A DNA stretch of 64,000 bases from UBA6627 sp965248675 (GTDB taxonomy: Bacteria; Chloroflexota; Dehalococcoidia; UBA2979), in NCBI GenBank assembly GCA_965248675.1, contig CBDFJZ010000008.1, forward strand, positions 496,001 through 560,000, read 5' to 3'. Below, piece by piece: positions 18,109 through 26,846 of this stretch. The translations under genes were made by a program, and so were the position numbers. A model generated the notes under the pieces. The model was not told the DNA's origin and did no database searches. It saw only the letters and a list, made by a program, of their open reading frames with translations. Every line of letters begins with the position of its first letter. Positions within the stretch are counted from its first letter, which is position 1.

Positions 18109-18863
18109 TCGAGGACCTCCAGCACGGTCACGGTAAAGCTCACGGAGTTGATGATGAAGTGCGTGATGATCGTGATCCAGAGCGAACCGGACATCTTGAA
18201 GGCCCATGCGAAGATCATCCCGATCACACTGAATGGCACCATCACCGCCGGGTTGAGGTGGAAGATGCCGAACGCGACGCCGCTGACGACGATCGCCGCC
18301 CAGCCGGCCCAGATGCCATCGAGCGCCCGGAAGAACAGGCCTCGAAAGAACAGCTCCTCGGCGAGCGGGGCGACGATCACGACCGCGAATCCGAACAGCG
18401 CGAGGATCGCCGGCAACGGGATCGCGTTCTCGCCACGGCGGATGGGGATGGTGTTGCCGCCCTCGAGCCAGTCGGGATCGACGCCCAGCTCTCGGAGAAG
18501 CGCGAGCGCGAGCGCGTACCCGAGCAGAGTGGCGTAGGTACCCACGACGGCGATTCCCAGCGGCCCCCAACGATCGGGCCGGCGGAACCCGAGTGCGGCG
18601 AGCGAGATCCCGCGACGCCGCGCCATCGCCAGGACGACGGAGGCGAAGAGGAGTTCGAAGCCGATCGTGAGGATCGCCCCCGCCAGGTCCGTGCCCGGCT
18701 GGTCGAGATCCAGTGCCGAGGTGACGGCGATACCGAGGCCGAGCACGAGGATCAGGCTGCCGATCAGGGCTCCGAGGCCAAACAGCGAATCTCGCCCACG
18801 CCACGTGGACGGTGGCGGTTGGACGGGAGCGAACACCGGCGCTGCTGGCGGTTCGGCGAACAT
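18105..18863 (-). CDS. CPBP-family intramembrane metalloprotease
   Basis: Membrane protein of the Rce1/CAAX-protease and bacteriocin-processing (Abi) family. The zinc-site motifs are EELFFRGLFFR (the EExxxR type) and GIFHLNP, set among about six to eight hydrophobic helices after a Pro-rich N-terminus. The start ATG 18863 fits a leaderless promoter, TACGCT with six bases to the ATG. The last four bases overlap the trpA TTG. Bacterial members are often unassigned; a substrate cannot be inferred from trpA coupling. Confidence 0.85.
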   Translation of the reverse strand: MFAEPPAAPVFAPVQPPPSTWRGRDSLFGLGALIGSLILVLGLGIAVTSALDLDQPGTDLAGAILTIGFELLFASVVLAMARRRGISLAALGFRRPDRWGPLGIAVVGTYATLLGYALALALLRELGVDPDWLEGGNTIPIRRGENAIPLPAILALFGFAVVIVAPLAEELFFRGLFFRALDGIWAGWAAIVVSGVAFGIFHLNPAVMVPFSVIGMIFAWAFKMSGSLWITIITHFIINSVSFTVTVLEVLD

Positions 18864-18945
18864 CAGCCGAGCGTACCAGCGAGGCTGGAGGGCGCGGGTG
18901 ACCACGCCGAGGCCTCTCCGCGGCCCGTGCCGCTACGCTGACGGA

Positions 18946-19623
18946 GTGGCTCACACCGTCTCCGTCGTGATCCCCGCGCTGAACGAGGCGCCCGTGATCG
19001 CGCGGGCGATCCGGAGCGCCCTCGAAGCGGGTGCCGGCGAGGTGATCGTCGCGGACGGCAGGTCCGAGGACGGCACGGCGGCGGCCGCAATCGAAGCGGG
19101 GGCGCGGGTGGTGGTGTCTCCTCGGGGCCGGGGCACGCAGCTCAATGCCGGCGCGACGGCGAGCCGGGGCGACGTGCTGATCTTCCTTCACGCGGACGGC
19201 GCGCTGCCTCGAGGGGCGGTCAATCAGATTGAAGACGCCCTCGTCGATGCGTCGGTCGTGGGTGGCAACTTCCGGATCGACTTCGGACGGAGCGGGCACG
19301 CGCGCTTCCTCGCGGCGTTCTACCACGTGATCCGGCGGCTGACCGTCTATTACGGCGATTCGGCGATCTGGTGCCAGCGGAAGCACTTCGACGCTGTCGG
19401 TGGGTTCCCGCCATACCCGCTGATGGAGGACCTCAAGATGGCGCACCGCCTCGGACGGCGGGGGCGGATGGTCTACCTGACGGGCCCCGTGCGGGCCTCG
19501 CCGCGCCGCTGGCAGCAGGGTGGGCTGGCGCGCACATGGGCGTCGTGGATCGTGATCCAGACGCTCTACTTCTATAACGTCTCGCCGGCGCGGCTCGCAC
19601 GGCTCTACCGTCACATCAGATAG
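18946..19623 (+). CDS. glycosyltransferase family 2, TIGR04283-like
   Basis: 225-residue GT-A transferase. The N-terminus VSVVIPALNEAPVIARAI is followed by EVIVADGRSEDGTA, GRGTQLNAGA and the metal-binding LIFLHADGALP. The region YYGDSAIWCQRKHFDAVGGF and PLMEDLKMAHRL follows. This pattern matches transferase 2 of the rSAM/selenodomain-associated set. The start is GTG 18946, six bases after TACGCT and without a Shine-Dalgarno site, so the mRNA is probably leaderless. It sits with a radical SAM protein and the partner transferase (21715-22410). Confidence 0.85.
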   Translation: MAHTVSVVIPALNEAPVIARAIRSALEAGAGEVIVADGRSEDGTAAAAIEAGARVVVSPRGRGTQLNAGATASRGDVLIFLHADGALPRGAVNQIEDALVDASVVGGNFRIDFGRSGHARFLAAFYHVIRRLTVYYGDSAIWCQRKHFDAVGGFPPYPLMEDLKMAHRLGRRGRMVYLTGPVRASPRRWQQGGLARTWASWIVIQTLYFYNVSPARLARLYRHIR

Positions 19624-19660
19624 CCCCCGACAGTCGCGAGGCACGCGTTAGCCTGCACCG

Positions 19661-20128
19661 ATGGACCGAGGCACAGGCGCAGTCCTCGTCGTTGGCGCGA
19701 TCGTCGTGGCGGTCGTGATCGCCGCGGTCCTCGGTGTGTTTGGCGTGCGCACGGAGACGAGCGTCCCTGACGGGACGGGTGTGACCCTGGAGATCCCAAC
19801 GGACGGCTCCGCAATCGTCTTCCGCAAGTCACAGGGCGGCGGCCTCAAGCTCCTCGGCGTGCGGATTCAGCGACCCGACTACACGATCGACGTCGCGCTC
19901 ACCGTGCCCGCGGGGTGCATCGAAGACGATGGCGCGGGCGAGCGCACGCTTCGAAGCGACGGAGACTGCGCGAGCCTGCCCGTCAGCGGTCCGATCGGGG
20001 GCGGCGGGAGGAATTCGACGGGCGAGACGGCCGTGATCCCGCGGTTCGCCGTCTCCGAGGAGTGCCACGAAGCGAGTGCACTGGGCTCCTCGTGGCCCAG
20101 CACCGAGCCAACATGTGCCGGTTTCTAG
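19661..20128 (+). CDS. hypothetical single-pass membrane protein
   Basis: 155 residues with one N-terminal transmembrane helix (VLVVGAIVVAVVIAAVLGVF) and a beta-rich exported part, GTGVTLEIPTDGSAIVF, with three or four Cys. The ATG lies six bases after TAGCCT, the leaderless pattern seen at neighbouring genes. Its 3' end overlaps the nucleotidyltransferase start. No family recognised. Confidence 0.55.
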   Translation: MDRGTGAVLVVGAIVVAVVIAAVLGVFGVRTETSVPDGTGVTLEIPTDGSAIVFRKSQGGGLKLLGVRIQRPDYTIDVALTVPAGCIEDDGAGERTLRSDGDCASLPVSGPIGGGGRNSTGETAVIPRFAVSEECHEASALGSSWPSTEPTCAGF

Positions 20129-20651
20129 CGACGGACTTCTGGAAGGCACCGCTGGCCAGCTCGCGACGCTGGCGGACCTGAGCGACCGGTTCGAGGCCGC
20201 GGGCGTCGAGTGCTGGCTCCGAGGTGGCTGGGCGATCGACTTCCTGGCCGGTATGGGTACACGCGCCCACGCCGACATCGACCTCGTCGTTGAGCGCGCC
20301 CACCGCGGGCAGCTGCGTCCGTTACTCGCCGATGCCGGCTACCGGCTCGTCGCTGAGCGTGACGCCCAGCGCGACTACTCGCGCGAAGGCGTGGAGGTCA
20401 GCATCGTGTTCATTGCCCGAGCCGCGGACGGCAGCGCCGGCGTGCCCGGAATTCCGAGCTGGGGCTGGCTCCACGGCGCCCTCGACGAACCACTTCGGAC
20501 GCTCGAGGGCGTCACCTGCCGTCCGCTATCAGCGGCCCAGCTCGCGGACGAGAAGCAGCAGTACGAGGAAGGCACCGGCCGGCCACTTCGGCCGAAGGAC
20601 ATCCAGAGCATGGAGATCCTCCACCGCCTGATGACGAGCGAATCGAGGTAA
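20115..20651 (+). CDS. nucleotidyltransferase, aminoglycoside/lincosamide adenylyltransferase-like
   Basis: About 178 residues. The nucleotidyltransferase core is GGWAIDFLAG followed by HADIDLVV, the GG...DxD metal-binding pattern of the 2''-adenylyltransferase/Lnu-like group. A small all-alpha C-terminus contains DEKQQYEEGTGRPLRPKD. The GTG at 20115 is chosen as the first start close to the core; the frame is open further upstream. Whether it modifies an antibiotic or another hydroxylated compound is unknown. The residues needed for nucleotide transfer appear present. Confidence 0.7.
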   Translation: MPVSSDGLLEGTAGQLATLADLSDRFEAAGVECWLRGGWAIDFLAGMGTRAHADIDLVVERAHRGQLRPLLADAGYRLVAERDAQRDYSREGVEVSIVFIARAADGSAGVPGIPSWGWLHGALDEPLRTLEGVTCRPLSAAQLADEKQQYEEGTGRPLRPKDIQSMEILHRLMTSESR

Positions 20652-20723
20652 CCCCAGTCACCGCAAGACGCTGTCGATGGCGGAACACTGGGTCCGCAAC
20701 CGCGCCCGATCGGACGGAGCCCC

Positions 20724-21689
20724 GTGAACAACATTGAGTCCATCTACTGGGTGTTCACGCACAACTGCAATCTGAAGTGCGCTCATTGCTACAACGACTC
20801 GCGTCCGGGCGCGCCGACGATCAGCCGCGCCGAGGCGGACGCGGTGCTCTCACACCTGCCGGATGAAGCGAACCGCTTCATCTTGTCCGGCGGGGAGCCG
20901 CTGGTGGAGCTGGAGCTGCTGCTGTACCTCGTCGCGGCCGGGCGCGCGAAGTACCCACGCGCACGCATCAACCTCCAGACCAACGGCGACCTGCTGGACC
21001 GTGCGACGCTCGACGCGCTGATCGAGGCGGGCGTCGACAGCTTCGCGATCGCCTCGTACGACCAGTTCCACCCGCGGCCGGCTGGCAAGTTCGAGGGCCT
21101 CCGCGAGTTGTTCGCGGCGGCGGGCGTCGTCGAACGCCCACTCGGCGATCCCGCCAACAACCGTTCCAGTGCCGAACAGCGCGAGGTCAGTTACAACGTC
21201 TGGGGCGCCAACCCGGAGCTGTGGGTAGGTGGGATCTGGCCGCGAGGGCGCGCGATGAAGTACGGCCTCGCCCAGCTCATGCCGGAGCACAACTTCTGCA
21301 ACCGGTGGTCGGGAGCGCTCGGCTTCCTCGATGACGGCTCATCGCAGCAAGAGGTGTCGATCCAGCTCACGACCGTCTATCCGTGCTGCCCGGGGACGGT
21401 GGAACCGCTCGGCGATCTCGCGCAAGAGTCGCTCGCCTCGATTCTCGCGCGGCACCGGGACGATCCGATGTGGGCGGCGCTCAACCGAGGCGACCCGGCA
21501 TCGATGGGCGCGCGCGACGGATTCGACCGGGCGGCGGCCCTCGAGCGGATCGACGCGCTCGGTTCCGTCTGTCTCTGGTGCGACGAGTACATGACCGCTC
21601 GAGTGCGCGAACGGGGCGACTCGCCCGAGGAGCTTCCCGTGCAGGGTGAGGGCCGCCTCGTTCCCCTCAAGGCGATCGCGCCACACTGA
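20724..21689 (+). CDS. radical SAM protein with extra C-terminal cysteine cluster
   Basis: The 4Fe-4S motif CNLKCAHCY is near residue 14 and the SAM-binding LSGGEPLVELE follows. The C-terminal half holds several further Cys: NFCNRW, VYPCCPGT and CLWCDEY, suggesting a SPASM-like auxiliary cluster. 321 residues; GTG start with GGAG 8 bases upstream. It resembles peptide- or natural-product-modifying radical SAM enzymes, not ArsS, whose N-terminal motif differs. The two flanking TIGR04282/TIGR04283-like transferases suggest a shared small-molecule pathway (inference). Substrate unknown. Confidence 0.82.
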   Translation: MNNIESIYWVFTHNCNLKCAHCYNDSRPGAPTISRAEADAVLSHLPDEANRFILSGGEPLVELELLLYLVAAGRAKYPRARINLQTNGDLLDRATLDALIEAGVDSFAIASYDQFHPRPAGKFEGLRELFAAAGVVERPLGDPANNRSSAEQREVSYNVWGANPELWVGGIWPRGRAMKYGLAQLMPEHNFCNRWSGALGFLDDGSSQQEVSIQLTTVYPCCPGTVEPLGDLAQESLASILARHRDDPMWAALNRGDPASMGARDGFDRAAALERIDALGSVCLWCDEYMTARVRERGDSPEELPVQGEGRLVPLKAIAPH

Positions 21690-21714
21690 GACCCGCGCGC
21701 CTTAGGCTGCGCGC

Positions 21715-22410
21715 ATGACGAGCGAGCCTCGGGGGCCAGCGGTCGGCGTGCTTACCCGCTACCCGGAGCGCGGCGTCGGGAAGACGCGCCTCGCGACCGT
21801 GGTGGGCGAGGAGCACGCACACCGACTCGCGCGCGCGATGCTGCTTGACGTTTGCGAGGCTGTGCGGGGGGCGGCGTTGTGCCACGCGACCGTGTTCGTC
21901 GAGCCAGCTGATGCGATTGACGCCACCGCGGAGCTGACCGCGATCCCCGACGCACGCGCGCAGTCCCGAGGTGAGATCGGCGCGCGCATGCTCGAGGCCG
22001 CGCGGTCGCTCGCCGGCGACGGCTTTCGCCCGATCATTCTCGTCGGCTCGGATCTCCCGCTGCTTGATTCGGCGCGGATTCATCACGCGCTGCGCGCCCT
22101 GCGGCGCGCCGACGTGGTGTTCGGTCCAGCCTCGGACGGCGGGTACTACCTCGTGGGGATGCAGCGGGCGCTGCCCGCGCTGTTCGAGGATCGGGAAATC
22201 GAGTGGGGCGGACCGCGCGTCCTGGAGGCGTCGATCGCCGCCGCGGAGCGCGCCGGCCTCGACTACGGGCTGCTACCGGAGAGTTTCGACGTGGATACGG
22301 GCGAGGACCTCGAACGGCTGCGCGAAGAGTTCGCGCGGCGGGAGGTCGAGGGCGTGGCGCTGCCTCGGCATACGGCTGCGGTGCTGACCGGGTTGAGCGC
22401 CGGGCGCTAG
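21715..22410 (+). CDS. TIGR04282-family transferase (DUF2064)
   Basis: 231-residue nucleotidyl/glycosyl-transferase-like protein. Key motifs are TRYPERGVGKTRLA at the N-terminus, ILVGSDLPLLDSARI (metal-binding Asp), and VFGPASDGGYYLVGM, then SFDVDTGEDLERL. This is the rSAM/selenodomain-associated transferase 1 pattern and completes the set with 18946-19623. The start ATG 21715 lies six bases after TAGGCT with no Shine-Dalgarno, again leaderless. Confidence 0.85.
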   Translation: MTSEPRGPAVGVLTRYPERGVGKTRLATVVGEEHAHRLARAMLLDVCEAVRGAALCHATVFVEPADAIDATAELTAIPDARAQSRGEIGARMLEAARSLAGDGFRPIILVGSDLPLLDSARIHHALRALRRADVVFGPASDGGYYLVGMQRALPALFEDREIEWGGPRVLEASIAAAERAGLDYGLLPESFDVDTGEDLERLREEFARREVEGVALPRHTAAVLTGLSAGR

Positions 22411-22769
22411 GGCGCGGGCGAACGCTGCTACGCTGGCGTCTCGTCGATGCGGCCGCTCTCACCCTGCCGGGACCAGATGCAACACGTCAGCAGCTACCTC
22501 GTCGCGTCATGTCTCCTCGCGATCGCCGTTGGGTGCAGCAACGGGGCGGAGGACGGGGCGGTCGGACCATCCGACTCGACACCGTCAGCCGCCTCGGCGT
22601 CGCCGGAGCCGACGGAGGCTCCGCTGGCAGCGACCGAGGAGCCGCGCTCGGGCGTGCTCGACGAGCTGCTCGACCTCGCTGCTGGCTTCGAAGAGGTCGC
22701 GGTGTGGGGCCGCGATCCGGCCGGGGTTAGCTTCGAGGCGCCGAACGGTCTCACCATCGACAGCGAGGG

Positions 22770-22777
22770 TTTCGTTT
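22770..22777 (+). repeat. left copy of the 8-bp target-site duplication
   Basis: TTTCGTTT directly outside the left inverted repeat; identical to 26847-26854. Confidence 0.9.
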
Positions 22778-22800
22778 GGGGATTATATACTAGGGTTGAC
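22778..22800 (+). repeat. left terminal inverted repeat
   Basis: 23 bp beginning GGGGATTATATAC and ending GGGTTGAC; 22 of 23 bases match the reverse complement of 26824-26846. Confidence 0.9.
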
Positions 22801-22808
22801 AGCGGGGG

Positions 22809-22845
22809 CTCCCCTGCTGGCTGTTAGGTACAGCCAGCAGGGGAG
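22809..22845 (+). promoter_or_regulatory. 16-bp hairpin masking the transposase ribosome-binding site
   Basis: CTCCCCTGCTGGCTGT (22809-22824), a 5-base loop, and its exact complement (22830-22845). The 3' arm ends in GGGGAG, the Shine-Dalgarno site 7 bases before ATG 22853. Transcripts entering from the host gene would fold and block translation. Confidence 0.75.
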
Positions 22846-22852
22846 AAAAGCA

Positions 22853-23781
22853 ATGACAAGCGCACCCGGAAAGTCGCACCGAACGGGCATTACGCTTCTC
22901 CAACTGGCCGAGATGTTCCCCGACGAGAAGGCGGCGCAGGGCTGGTTCGAGGGCGTCCTGTGGCCCGATGGCGAGCGCTTCTGCACCCGCTGCGGGTCCG
23001 ACAACACCCACGTCGCCAGCCACCGGACGATGCCCTACAGGTGCCGCGACTGCCGCAAGTACTTCAGCGTCAAGACCGGCTCCGTGATGGAGGGCTCCCC
23101 GCTCCCGCTCCGTAAGTGGGCCTACGCGATCTACCTGGACGTGACCACGCTCAAGGGCGTGTCCTCGATGAAGCTGCACCGCGACATTGGCATCACCCAG
23201 AAGACCGCGTGGTTCATGCAGCAGCGCATCCGCGAGGCGTTCGCCGCTGAGAGCCACGTACCGATGGCAGGGCCGGTCGAAGCCGACGAGACGTTCATCG
23301 GCGGCAAGGAGAAGAACAAGCACGAGAGCAAGCGCCTCCACGCCGGCCGCGGGCCGGTTGGCAAGGTCGCCGTCGCTGGCGTCAAGGACCGCGCTACGGG
23401 CCGCGTGAGCGCCGCTGTCGTCGAGCGGACGGACGGGGCGACGCTCAAGCCCTTCGTGCTCTCCCGCATCGCGCAGGAAGCGGACATCTACACCGACGAG
23501 CACGGTGCGTACCAGGGCCTCCCGAACCACGCGACCGTGGCGCACAGCGTCGAGTACGTGAACGGCAAGGCGCACACGAACGGCATCGAGTCGTTCTGGT
23601 CGATGCTCAAGCGCGGCTACTACGGCACCTACCACCGCATGAGCCCGAAGCACCCCAGCGGTACGTGGCAGAGTTCTCGGGCCGTCACAACATCCGCGAC
23701 CGCGACACGCTGGAGCAGATGGCGATCATCTCGCGGGGCATGGTCGGCAAGCGCCTCAAGTACTCGGACCTCATCGCATGA
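22853..23781 (+). pseudogene. IS1595-family transposase, frameshifted near its C-terminus
   Basis: An N-terminal zinc ribbon (FCTRCGSDN ... YRCRDCRKYFS) is followed by VKTGSVMEGSPLPLRKW. The ISXO2-like DDE core has VEADETFIGGKEKNK (first Asp), IYTDEHGAYQGL (second Asp) and HTNGIESFWSMLKRGYYGTY (final catalytic position). The frame breaks near 23654 at AAGCACCCCAGCGG. The expected ending QRYVAEFSGRHNIRDRDTLE to KYSDLIA and TGA 23781 is one base out of phase. All catalytic residues precede the break, but the lost tail is conserved in the family. It may be a decayed or miscalled base. Confidence 0.8.
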
Positions 23782-23838
23782 GAGTACAGCCGAGTGCGCC
23801 ACCGGACGGGCGTCGGCACGAACGGTCGCGAGGCTAAA

Positions 23839-25738
23839 ATGCCGACACGAAGGGCAGTCGGCAGGTCACAGGATTCGGAAGTCCACGCGTATGCTTACAT
23901 TAAGAAGAACCTTGAAACGCTCGGTTGGGACACCCGGAACCCGCAACGCGTCCCCACAGGCCAGGTGTGGACGCAGAATGAGGCTACACACAACGAAGAG
24001 TTGAAGCGCTACCTCGGCCTCGACAAGCCCGAGAACATCGTCAAGGTTACGGATCGCGTTCTGTGGGTGATCGAAGCCAAACGTTCTCATTCGCAGTTGC
24101 AGCAGGCGGTCAACGAAGCTAAGGGCTACGCCACAGCGCTGCGACCAAGCGCCCAGATGCAGCCGCTTTTCGTCTCGGGCGTCGCGGGCAATGACATCGA
24201 TTCGTACCTTGTCAGTAGCGAGTTCTGGGACGGAACACGCTATATCCCCATCACGCTCAACGGCATACCGGCCACAGGACTTCTGACCTTCGCACATCTG
24301 GAGCAAATCCTCCGGACGGGCCAGGCGGAGATCAGCGACCTCCAAATCGACGAGCAGCTATTCCTCGCCCGTGCCGAACACATCAACGAGATCCTGCATC
24401 GGGGGGCAGTGAACCCACACCAACGTGCAGGAGTCATGGCAGCGCTCCTGCTGGCGGAGCTGAGCAGCACCCCTCCGAATATCGAGGAACGCGATCCTTC
24501 TACGCTGATCAGCGACATTAACGGACGAGCACAATCGATTCTGTCTCAACAGGGTAAAGGGAACTTCTTTGAGTATGTACGGATCAATCTACCATCAACA
24601 TCGGACAATCATCTGAAATTGCGGCGCGCGCTCGTTGACACCATTCAGGAGTTGCACAATCTCAATATTCGCTCGGCAATGAACTCTGGTTCGGACTGGC
24701 TCGGGGCGTTCTATGAAGTGTTCCTGAAGTACGCGAACTGGGCGCAAGACATCGGTATTGTACTGACGCCTCGGCATATCACGCGGTTCGTCGCTGATGT
24801 GATGGACGTACAGAACACCGACATCGTGTATGATCCGACGTGCGGCACCGGAGGATTCTTGGTCGCCGCGTTCGACTACGTGAAGCAGCGTGCAGGCGCT
24901 GAACAAGTCGCAAAGTTCAAACAGTACTCAGCCTTCGGCATCGAGCAGGATGCTGGCGTAGCCGCTCTGGCCGTAGTCAACATGATTTTCAGGGGCGACG
25001 GAAAGAACAACATTCAAGAGGGTAACTGCTTTGCCAAGACGCTGAGGCCCCATGTTGAGACGGACATACCACGGCGCGCTACGGGTCCGCGCCCACTGCG
25101 CATCCACCGGTGACGAAGGTGATGATGAATCCGCCATTTGCATTGAAGGCCGGTGAGGAAAAGGAGTTCAAGTTCGTCGACAAGGCACTGGAGCAAATGC
25201 AACAGGGTGGTCTGCTTTTCTCCGTTCTGCCCTACGCTGCGATGGTAAAGCCAGGGATCTATCGAACGTGGCGGAGGGATTCGCTCTTGCGGAACCATAC
25301 GCTCGTGGCAGTAGTGAGTTTTCCACCTGACTTATTCTACCCCGTCGCCGTTGCTAGCGTCGGCATATTTGTCCGTAAGGGAATCCCCCACCCACCTGAA
25401 CAAGACGTGCTTTGGACACGAGCCGTGAATGACGGACTGCTCAAGAGGAAGGGGCGACGCCTCCCCAATCCAAGAGCTACGAATGATCTCGCCGGAGCGC
25501 GCGATGTGGTGAAGGCGTTCCTCATGAATCCGCAGTACGCGGTACCAAACATCGAGCGACTGCAAAAGCGTGTCTCATCGATCCGCTCGACACAAATTAC
25601 GAACTCGTTCCCGAGAACTACTTAGATCAGGCGCTCCCCACACCGGAAGAATTACAAGGCGGAATGGAGCAAATCCTCCGAAACTCAGTGGCCTTCATGA
25701 TCCGCGCGAGGAAAGAGAATGGCACTACAGTTCAGTAA
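23839..25738 (+). pseudogene. BcgI-like fused endonuclease-N6-adenine methyltransferase, two frameshifts
   Basis: The N-terminal domain has VTDRVLWVIEAKRSHSQLQ, a D...ExK nuclease-like core as in type I HsdR N-termini and BcgIA. The methylase domain has motif I YDPTCGTGGFLVAAFDY and motif IV NPPF (MMNPPFALKAGEEKEF). The frame changes near 25060, just before NPPF, and again near 25572, after which DPLDTNYELVPENYLD to RKENGTTVQ ends at TAA 25738. Both are consistent with one lost base each. Restored length is about 633 residues. It overlaps the specificity gene by 20 bases. No separate HsdR is present, supporting a type IIB/IIG architecture. Confidence 0.75.
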
Positions 25739-26717
25739 CGTGCGACTGGACGACCTTTTCGAAGTGGAGTCCGGCGACTTCCATGCGACCCATGAGCTTG
25801 ACCCTGGCGAGATACCGTTGATCTCGTGCGGCGCGGTTGAGGAAGGAGTGGTTGGGTACTTCGACATTCCACAGGAACAACGGTACCGCAATTGCATCAC
25901 GGTCGCTTACAACGGTTCCTGGCCAATGCTGTCAAAGTTCCACCCCTATGACTTCGGGGCAAAGGATGACGTGGCGGTCCTAGTTCCGCGAGAGCAGATG
26001 CGAGAACCTGCGCTTCTGTACGTTGCCGCCGTCCTCAACCTCAAGACTTGGCGTTACAGTTACTACCGCAAGACGTTCCGAGCACGTGTCCGGGATACCA
26101 CAATCCCGATTCCAATGAGCGGCGGGCGCCCCGATGAGGGCGCTATCGAGTCTCTTGCGGTACCCCATGCTGAGGCACTCATGCCGGAGCGGCGCATTTG
26201 CACTAAGCCGCCGTCCCGGCCGAGCCGGTGGAAGCAGTTCTCTATTGCGGACTTCTTCACTGTGGCGAGAGGTGACTTCCACTCGCTAGCCGACCTCGAT
26301 CCGGGGTCGTACATGACCGTATCGAGAGTAGTGACTGACAACGGTGTCGTGGGTCACTTCGACCGCCCGGAAGGCGCGGAAGTCTACCCCGCCGGGACAA
26401 TCACAGTCAGTACGCTCGGTGGTGACGCCTTTGTGCACCTAGATGAGTTCATCGCGTCAGACAACGTGATGATCTTGCTTCCCCATGAGCCGATGTCGCT
26501 CACTACACGGCTGTTCGTAGCGCTCATGCTGAATCAGCAAACGTGGCGATACTCATATGGGCGTCAGTGCTACCGGACCAAGTTTTTAGCGACCGAATTG
26601 TGTCTCCCCGTCGAACAGGGGGGCGCTATTGACGAGCCATATATGCGGTCGGTTGTCGAGCAAGGAGAATACTGGTCGGCAGTCGAAACACGTTTGGAGC
26701 GGCACGATGAGCGATGA
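25719..26717 (+). CDS. restriction-modification specificity subunit (HsdS/BcgIB-like)
   Basis: 332 residues made of two related halves. The first has FEVESGDFHATHELDPGEIP, NCITVAYNGSW and VLNLKTWRYSYYRKTF; the second repeats FFTVARGDFHSLADLDPGSY, AGTITVSTLGGDA and MLNQQTWRYSYGRQCY. Two target-recognition domains in one chain imply a bipartite recognition sequence. The ATG has AGGAAAG just upstream and lies inside the methylase end, so the genes are coupled. Intact, unlike its partner. Confidence 0.82.
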   Translation: MALQFSNVRLDDLFEVESGDFHATHELDPGEIPLISCGAVEEGVVGYFDIPQEQRYRNCITVAYNGSWPMLSKFHPYDFGAKDDVAVLVPREQMREPALLYVAAVLNLKTWRYSYYRKTFRARVRDTTIPIPMSGGRPDEGAIESLAVPHAEALMPERRICTKPPSRPSRWKQFSIADFFTVARGDFHSLADLDPGSYMTVSRVVTDNGVVGHFDRPEGAEVYPAGTITVSTLGGDAFVHLDEFIASDNVMILLPHEPMSLTTRLFVALMLNQQTWRYSYGRQCYRTKFLATELCLPVEQGGAIDEPYMRSVVEQGEYWSAVETRLERHDER

Positions 26718-26817
26718 GAAGAAGCAGCCCGCGCGGCCAGCGGAGTACGGCAAGGCGACGCCTGAGCAGGTGGCGGCGGCGCTACTGAAGCACCGGCCCA
26801 AGCCGAAGCCAAAGTAG
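26707..26817 (+). CDS. 36-residue passenger peptide
   Basis: MSDEKKQPARPAEYGKATP then EQVAAALLKHRPKPKPK. The ATG overlaps the last codons of the specificity gene by 11 bases and the ORF ends 6 bases before the right inverted repeat. Basic, with one short helix; no family recognised, but similar short Lys/Pro-rich ORFs could be a conserved end gene of this element type (inference). Confidence 0.45.
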   Translation: MSDEKKQPARPAEYGKATPEQVAAALLKHRPKPKPK

Positions 26818-26823
26818 CGCGCG

Positions 26824-26846
26824 GTCAACCCAAGTATATAATCCCC
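26824..26846 (-). repeat. right terminal inverted repeat
   Basis: Begins GTCAACCCAAG and ends ATAATCCCC; complements the left end with one mismatch. Confidence 0.9.

Larger units (their letters stand above)
22778..26846 (+). mobile_element. IS1595-like transposon carrying a restriction-modification system
   Basis: A 4,069-bp element bounded by 23-bp terminal inverted repeats with one mismatch, starting GGGGATTATATAC on both ends, and flanked by an exact 8-bp duplication, the size known for IS1595-family insertions. It contains a DDE transposase of the IS1595/ISXO2 type, a fused endonuclease-methylase, a specificity subunit and a 36-codon ORF, all on the plus strand. The cargo is visibly less G+C-rich than the host genes. 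IS1595 elements with passenger genes are known (for example lnu(C) carriers); an R-M passenger is less expected. The clean target duplication argues for recent insertion. Confidence 0.9.

Noticed and set aside
18109..19644. A long upstream extension of the trpA frame
   Set aside because: The extension lies opposite the glycosyltransferase and overlaps the CPBP gene; the TTG at 18108 with GGAGG and family length gives a better start.
20724..21689. Arsenosugar radical SAM protein ArsS
   Set aside because: The N-terminal motif is HNCNLKCAHCYND and the overall layout differs from ArsS; no ArsM is visible.
22529..22852. N-terminal extension of the transposase into the host gene
   Set aside because: It crosses the inverted repeat and the hairpin; ATG 22853 with GGGGAG fits the family start.
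23839..26717. Classical three-gene type I R-M system
   Set aside because: No helicase-type HsdR is present and the methylase has its own nuclease-like N-terminus, so a BcgI-like plan fits better.
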